Source: Aequorivita marisscotiae (GTDB lineage Bacteria > Bacteroidota > Bacteroidia > Flavobacteriales > Flavobacteriaceae). From it: 64,000 nt of DNA. Position numbers and translations under genes: made by a program. The notes beneath the pieces were generated by a model. It saw only the letters and a program-made list of their open reading frames with translations. It did no database searches and was not told the DNA's origin. The DNA is taken from positions 1,178,001 to 1,242,000 of the forward strand of contig NZ_CP122379.1 of the NCBI RefSeq assembly GCF_029814825.1, read 5' to 3'. The first letter of the stretch is position 1. Each line of letters begins with the position of its first letter. Of this stretch, positions 61,815-64,000 are shown in pieces.

Positions 61815-61840
61815 GGGAGCCAATTTGGCTCCCTTTTTTT
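61815..61840 (+). terminator. Intrinsic terminator of the subtilase gene
   Basis: GGGAGCC (61815-61821) and GGCTCCC (61827-61833) form a perfect 7-bp stem with a 5-base loop and a seven-T tail. Confidence 0.9.
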
Positions 61841-63131
61841 ACATTCTATAAATCCAGTCTGCAGGATTAATTTTCGTTTTGTTCTGATAGATATAAAATT
61901 TTAAAACCGTTCTACCTTCCGTTGGACTTTTTGCCACGGTTCCGATAGTTTGTTTAGTTGAAACTTTATCATCTTTTTTTACGGAGACGGTTGCGAGATT
62001 GCTATACACCGAAATATAATCTCCGTGCTGAATAAAGACCACCTTGTTTGCACCTTTTATTATTTGAATAGACATAACCTGCCCATCAAAAATAGAGCGT
62101 ACCTGCTCGTTATCTGCTGTTGCTATTTCTACACCGCTGCTATTTGTAGTTACATTGGGAAATTGCGGGTGCTGATGTGTTCCAAAACTTTTTACAACCA
62201 TTCCTTTTTCCACTGGCCACGGTAGTTTTCCTTTATTATTGGTAAAGTTAGCCGCAAGTGATTTTTCTTCTGCCGTTAGTGCAAATTCCTCTGTTTTAGC
62301 AGGTTTGGTAATTACATTTTTAGTTGAAGTAGAAGTGCTGGCCGTACCTTTTGCTTTTTCGGCTGCCAGTGCTTTTTCGCGGGCAATTCTATTGGCCTCT
62401 TCAATAGCGGCTCTAATGAGTTCATCAATTTGTTTATCTATAGCGTCTGCTTGTTTTTGCTTTGTCCTGATTTGCGAAGCAAATTTGCTTTCATCCTTTT
62501 TAAGAGTAGCAACTAAAGCTTGCTGATCCTTGCGTTCTTCGGTTAATTGGGCTTTCGCCACTTCGTTTTCGGCTATTAGTTTTTGTTTCGTCTTTTTTTG
62601 TGATATTAAATCGGCATTCAATTTTTGAAGTTCTTCGGTTTTTATCCGGATACCCTCTCCCTGTTTTTTTCTGAATTTTGCATATTGCTTCATATACTGA
62701 ACGCGCTTGTACGCCTGCAAAAAATTTTGTGAAGATAGTAAAAACATAATGCGGCTCTGCTGGTTTTTGCTTTTGTACGACTTTTGAATCATTGCCGCAT
62801 AATCTGCCTTCATTACTTTTAATTCTTCGCGAAGAGAACTTATTTTTTCAATATTACTATTTATGCTTCGGGTGAGCAAATTGGCTTGTTGATTGGTAAC
62901 GCGAATTAAATTTTCTGAAGCAGCAATACGCTGGTTTAAATCTTCAACTTGCGAAAGCACAGACTTTTCTTCTTTTTTTGTTTTAAAAAGAAGTGAGTTT
63001 ATCTGTTTTATTTCCTCTAAAATGGCTTGCCGTTTTTCTTCCAGTTCCTTTTGCTTATCTACTTGTGCAGAAAGCGTTGAAACCGAAATAATGCAAACGA
63101 ATAAAAAGAGATATGTGCGTAACTGCTTCAT
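61839..63131 (-). CDS. Murein hydrolase activator EnvC family protein with degenerate M23 domain
   Basis: The 430-residue protein has a signal peptide, a long coiled coil (about residues 22-250, KEEKSVLSQVEDLNQRIAASE ... KQADAIDKQIDELIRAAIEEANRIA) and a C-terminal LytM/M23 fold. The zinc ligands are missing: the HxxxD box is SSGVEI, YxHL is YSNL and HLHF is LKFY. It should therefore be a non-catalytic activator of amidases, as EnvC is. It forms an operon with the DUF4292 lipoprotein and the TPR protein. Confidence 0.92.
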   Translation of the reverse strand: MKQLRTYLFLFVCIISVSTLSAQVDKQKELEEKRQAILEEIKQINSLLFKTKKEEKSVLSQVEDLNQRIAASENLIRVTNQQANLLTRSINSNIEKISSLREELKVMKADYAAMIQKSYKSKNQQSRIMFLLSSQNFLQAYKRVQYMKQYAKFRKKQGEGIRIKTEELQKLNADLISQKKTKQKLIAENEVAKAQLTEERKDQQALVATLKKDESKFASQIRTKQKQADAIDKQIDELIRAAIEEANRIAREKALAAEKAKGTASTSTSTKNVITKPAKTEEFALTAEEKSLAANFTNNKGKLPWPVEKGMVVKSFGTHQHPQFPNVTTNSSGVEIATADNEQVRSIFDGQVMSIQIIKGANKVVFIQHGDYISVYSNLATVSVKKDDKVSTKQTIGTVAKSPTEGRTVLKFYIYQNKTKINPADWIYRM

Positions 63132-63896
63132 TTAATTAAGTTGTATTTCTTCGTAATCTTGGGGTATTTCAAACGGAAAACTAACGTTTGCATTAATTTC
63201 AATTTTTCTGTAATTAATTTCAATTTTGGTTTTTGAATTTTTTTCAGAAGTATCTATTAATATAGTTGAGGGAAAAAATTGTCGTTCAATATTTTGATAA
63301 TCGCCGTAGCGAATACTTAACAGGCGTTCTGCACTGGGTTGCCCAAGTGTTTCTGATGAAATTTTGAAATTTTCTGGATTTAAAATCAACGAATGTATAA
63401 AATCTTGCGGTTGTTGTTTGGGTTGTATTTTATACTTATTCTGTGCGATTGCCACTTTATATTCCGAGGGATTTAAGGTAAAAATAGACTGTCCCAAAAG
63501 TAAATTTTGCGTTTGCTGAAAATTAATCGGCGTACCCAACCATTCGCCCAACAAGGCAAAATTACCTTCAAAATAGGTCTTTCCGATGGTTTCATAATAA
63601 CTTACACGTGTGGGTGTTATTAAAGCTTTGGCAACGGTAATTCCTAAAATTGAAGCTTTTATCCAAATATTTTTGTCTTTCTCCATCCGAAGACTAACCG
63701 TTATACTCTGCGATTTTTCCTCGGTTTCGTAAACCAATTGTGCCCGTCCGGCCAGTGTTTTAAAATCTGGAGTGGCAGCTTTGTGTGCGGCAATTACATC
63801 TTTGGCGGAGGCGCTTTCAATATTTGTAATGCTTTTGGCGCCACCACAGGAAACAAATAATAATAAAAGTATTAAATAGAAGGGTTTCAATTTCAT
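63132..63896 (-). CDS. DUF4292 lipoprotein (LolA/LolB-like fold)
   Basis: The 254-residue precursor has a lipoprotein signal (ILLLLFVSCGGAK) and a body with the pattern of DUF4292: FKTLAGRAQLVYETEEKSQSITVSLRMEKDKNIWIKASILGITVAKALITPTRVSYYE. Its beta-rich U-shaped fold is related to LolA/LolB. A role in lipoprotein or envelope transport is plausible but not shown. The stop is directly before the EnvC start, so they are co-transcribed. Confidence 0.85.
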   Translation of the reverse strand: MKLKPFYLILLLLFVSCGGAKSITNIESASAKDVIAAHKAATPDFKTLAGRAQLVYETEEKSQSITVSLRMEKDKNIWIKASILGITVAKALITPTRVSYYETIGKTYFEGNFALLGEWLGTPINFQQTQNLLLGQSIFTLNPSEYKVAIAQNKYKIQPKQQPQDFIHSLILNPENFKISSETLGQPSAERLLSIRYGDYQNIERQFFPSTILIDTSEKNSKTKIEINYRKIEINANVSFPFEIPQDYEEIQLN

Positions 63897-63902
63897 AAAA
63901 TA

Positions 63903-64000
63903 TTAGTTCGGCAATTTTGTTGCAGTGGCTTTTTCGGAATACATTTTTGCTTTTTCAACATTGCCTTTTGCCGTGTATGCAAATGCCAGCTGTTGGTAAA
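63903..64000 (-). CDS. C-terminal end of a TPR-repeat protein (5' part outside window)
   Basis: Only the last ~31 residues are visible, ending YQQLAFAYTAKGNVEKAKMYSEKATATKLPN, a TPR helix pair with the typical A--Y---G---KA pattern. It precedes the DUF4292 gene by seven bases and is probably the first gene of the same operon. The full size and role cannot be given. Confidence 0.75.
   Translation of the reverse strand, partial: YQQLAFAYTAKGNVEKAKMYSEKATATKLPN

Overview
The window is an AT-rich, densely packed bacterial chromosome segment that reads as a marine or soil-type member of the Flavobacteriaceae (Bacteroidota). Supporting evidence: several secreted proteins end in type IX secretion (T9SS) sorting domains, the gliding lipoprotein GldH is present, promoters have the Bacteroidota TTG...TAnnTTTG form, there is a TonB receptor with an N-terminal carboxypeptidase-regulatory-like domain, and ribosome binding sites are weak. 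Genus-level assignment is not possible from the sequence alone. No rRNA, tRNA, prophage or CRISPR array was seen.

Layout. 1-3.2 kb: a cut-off DtxR/MntR-type metal repressor divergent from a TonB receptor and a periplasmic thioredoxin, with a palindromic candidate operator between them. 3.2-10.1 kb: housekeeping genes (TerB/DnaJ protein, bacilliredoxin, PlsC, HD hydrolase, radical SAM protein, Hsp20 with a sigma-54-like promoter, S15 peptidase). 10.2-18.4 kb: two tandem paralogs of unknown function, an enoyl-CoA hydratase, a sensor kinase, HemJ and two T9SS-sorted proteins. 18.5-30.2 kb: MATE transporter, ferrochelatase and an AraC regulator on the minus strand, divergent from a long hemA-hemC-hemD-hemE-DUF6973-EI24-[RAYT]hemF-hemB run. 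With hemJ this gives every step from glutamyl-tRNA to protoheme except hemL. 30.2-40.2 kb: CNNM/CorC protein, Ogt, serine hydrolase, exonuclease, a His/Cys-motif lipoprotein, a secreted M4 metalloprotease and a fused peptide ABC ATPase. 40.2-41.65 kb: a gene-free 1.5 kb stretch made of three tandem units that each look like a small structured RNA gene. 41.7-49.7 kb: 3-oxoacid CoA-transferase, PBP1A, GldH, RicT, TrhO and a T9SS protein, with a 0.6 kb gene-free gap. 49.9-64 kb: recA, an ECF sigma factor and its beta-barrel partner, a second PlsC, trpS, dprA, an HU/SPOR protein, a thioesterase, a very large secreted subtilase, EnvC, a DUF4292 lipoprotein and the C-terminus of a TPR protein.

The most unusual features are: (1) the hemF reading frame is fused in frame to a complete IS200-like REP-associated transposase (RAYT) that is bracketed by inverted REP-like palindromes, so a mobile cassette sits directly in front of an essential heme gene; (2) the tandem small-RNA array at 40.19-41.6 kb, with compensatory changes in its hairpins; (3) a palindrome TTTAGAA-CTG-TTCTAAA in the AraC/hemA intergenic region that resembles the rhizobial Irr (ICE) operator for heme genes; and (4) dispersed GC-rich inverted repeats inserted at several junctions of the heme operon.
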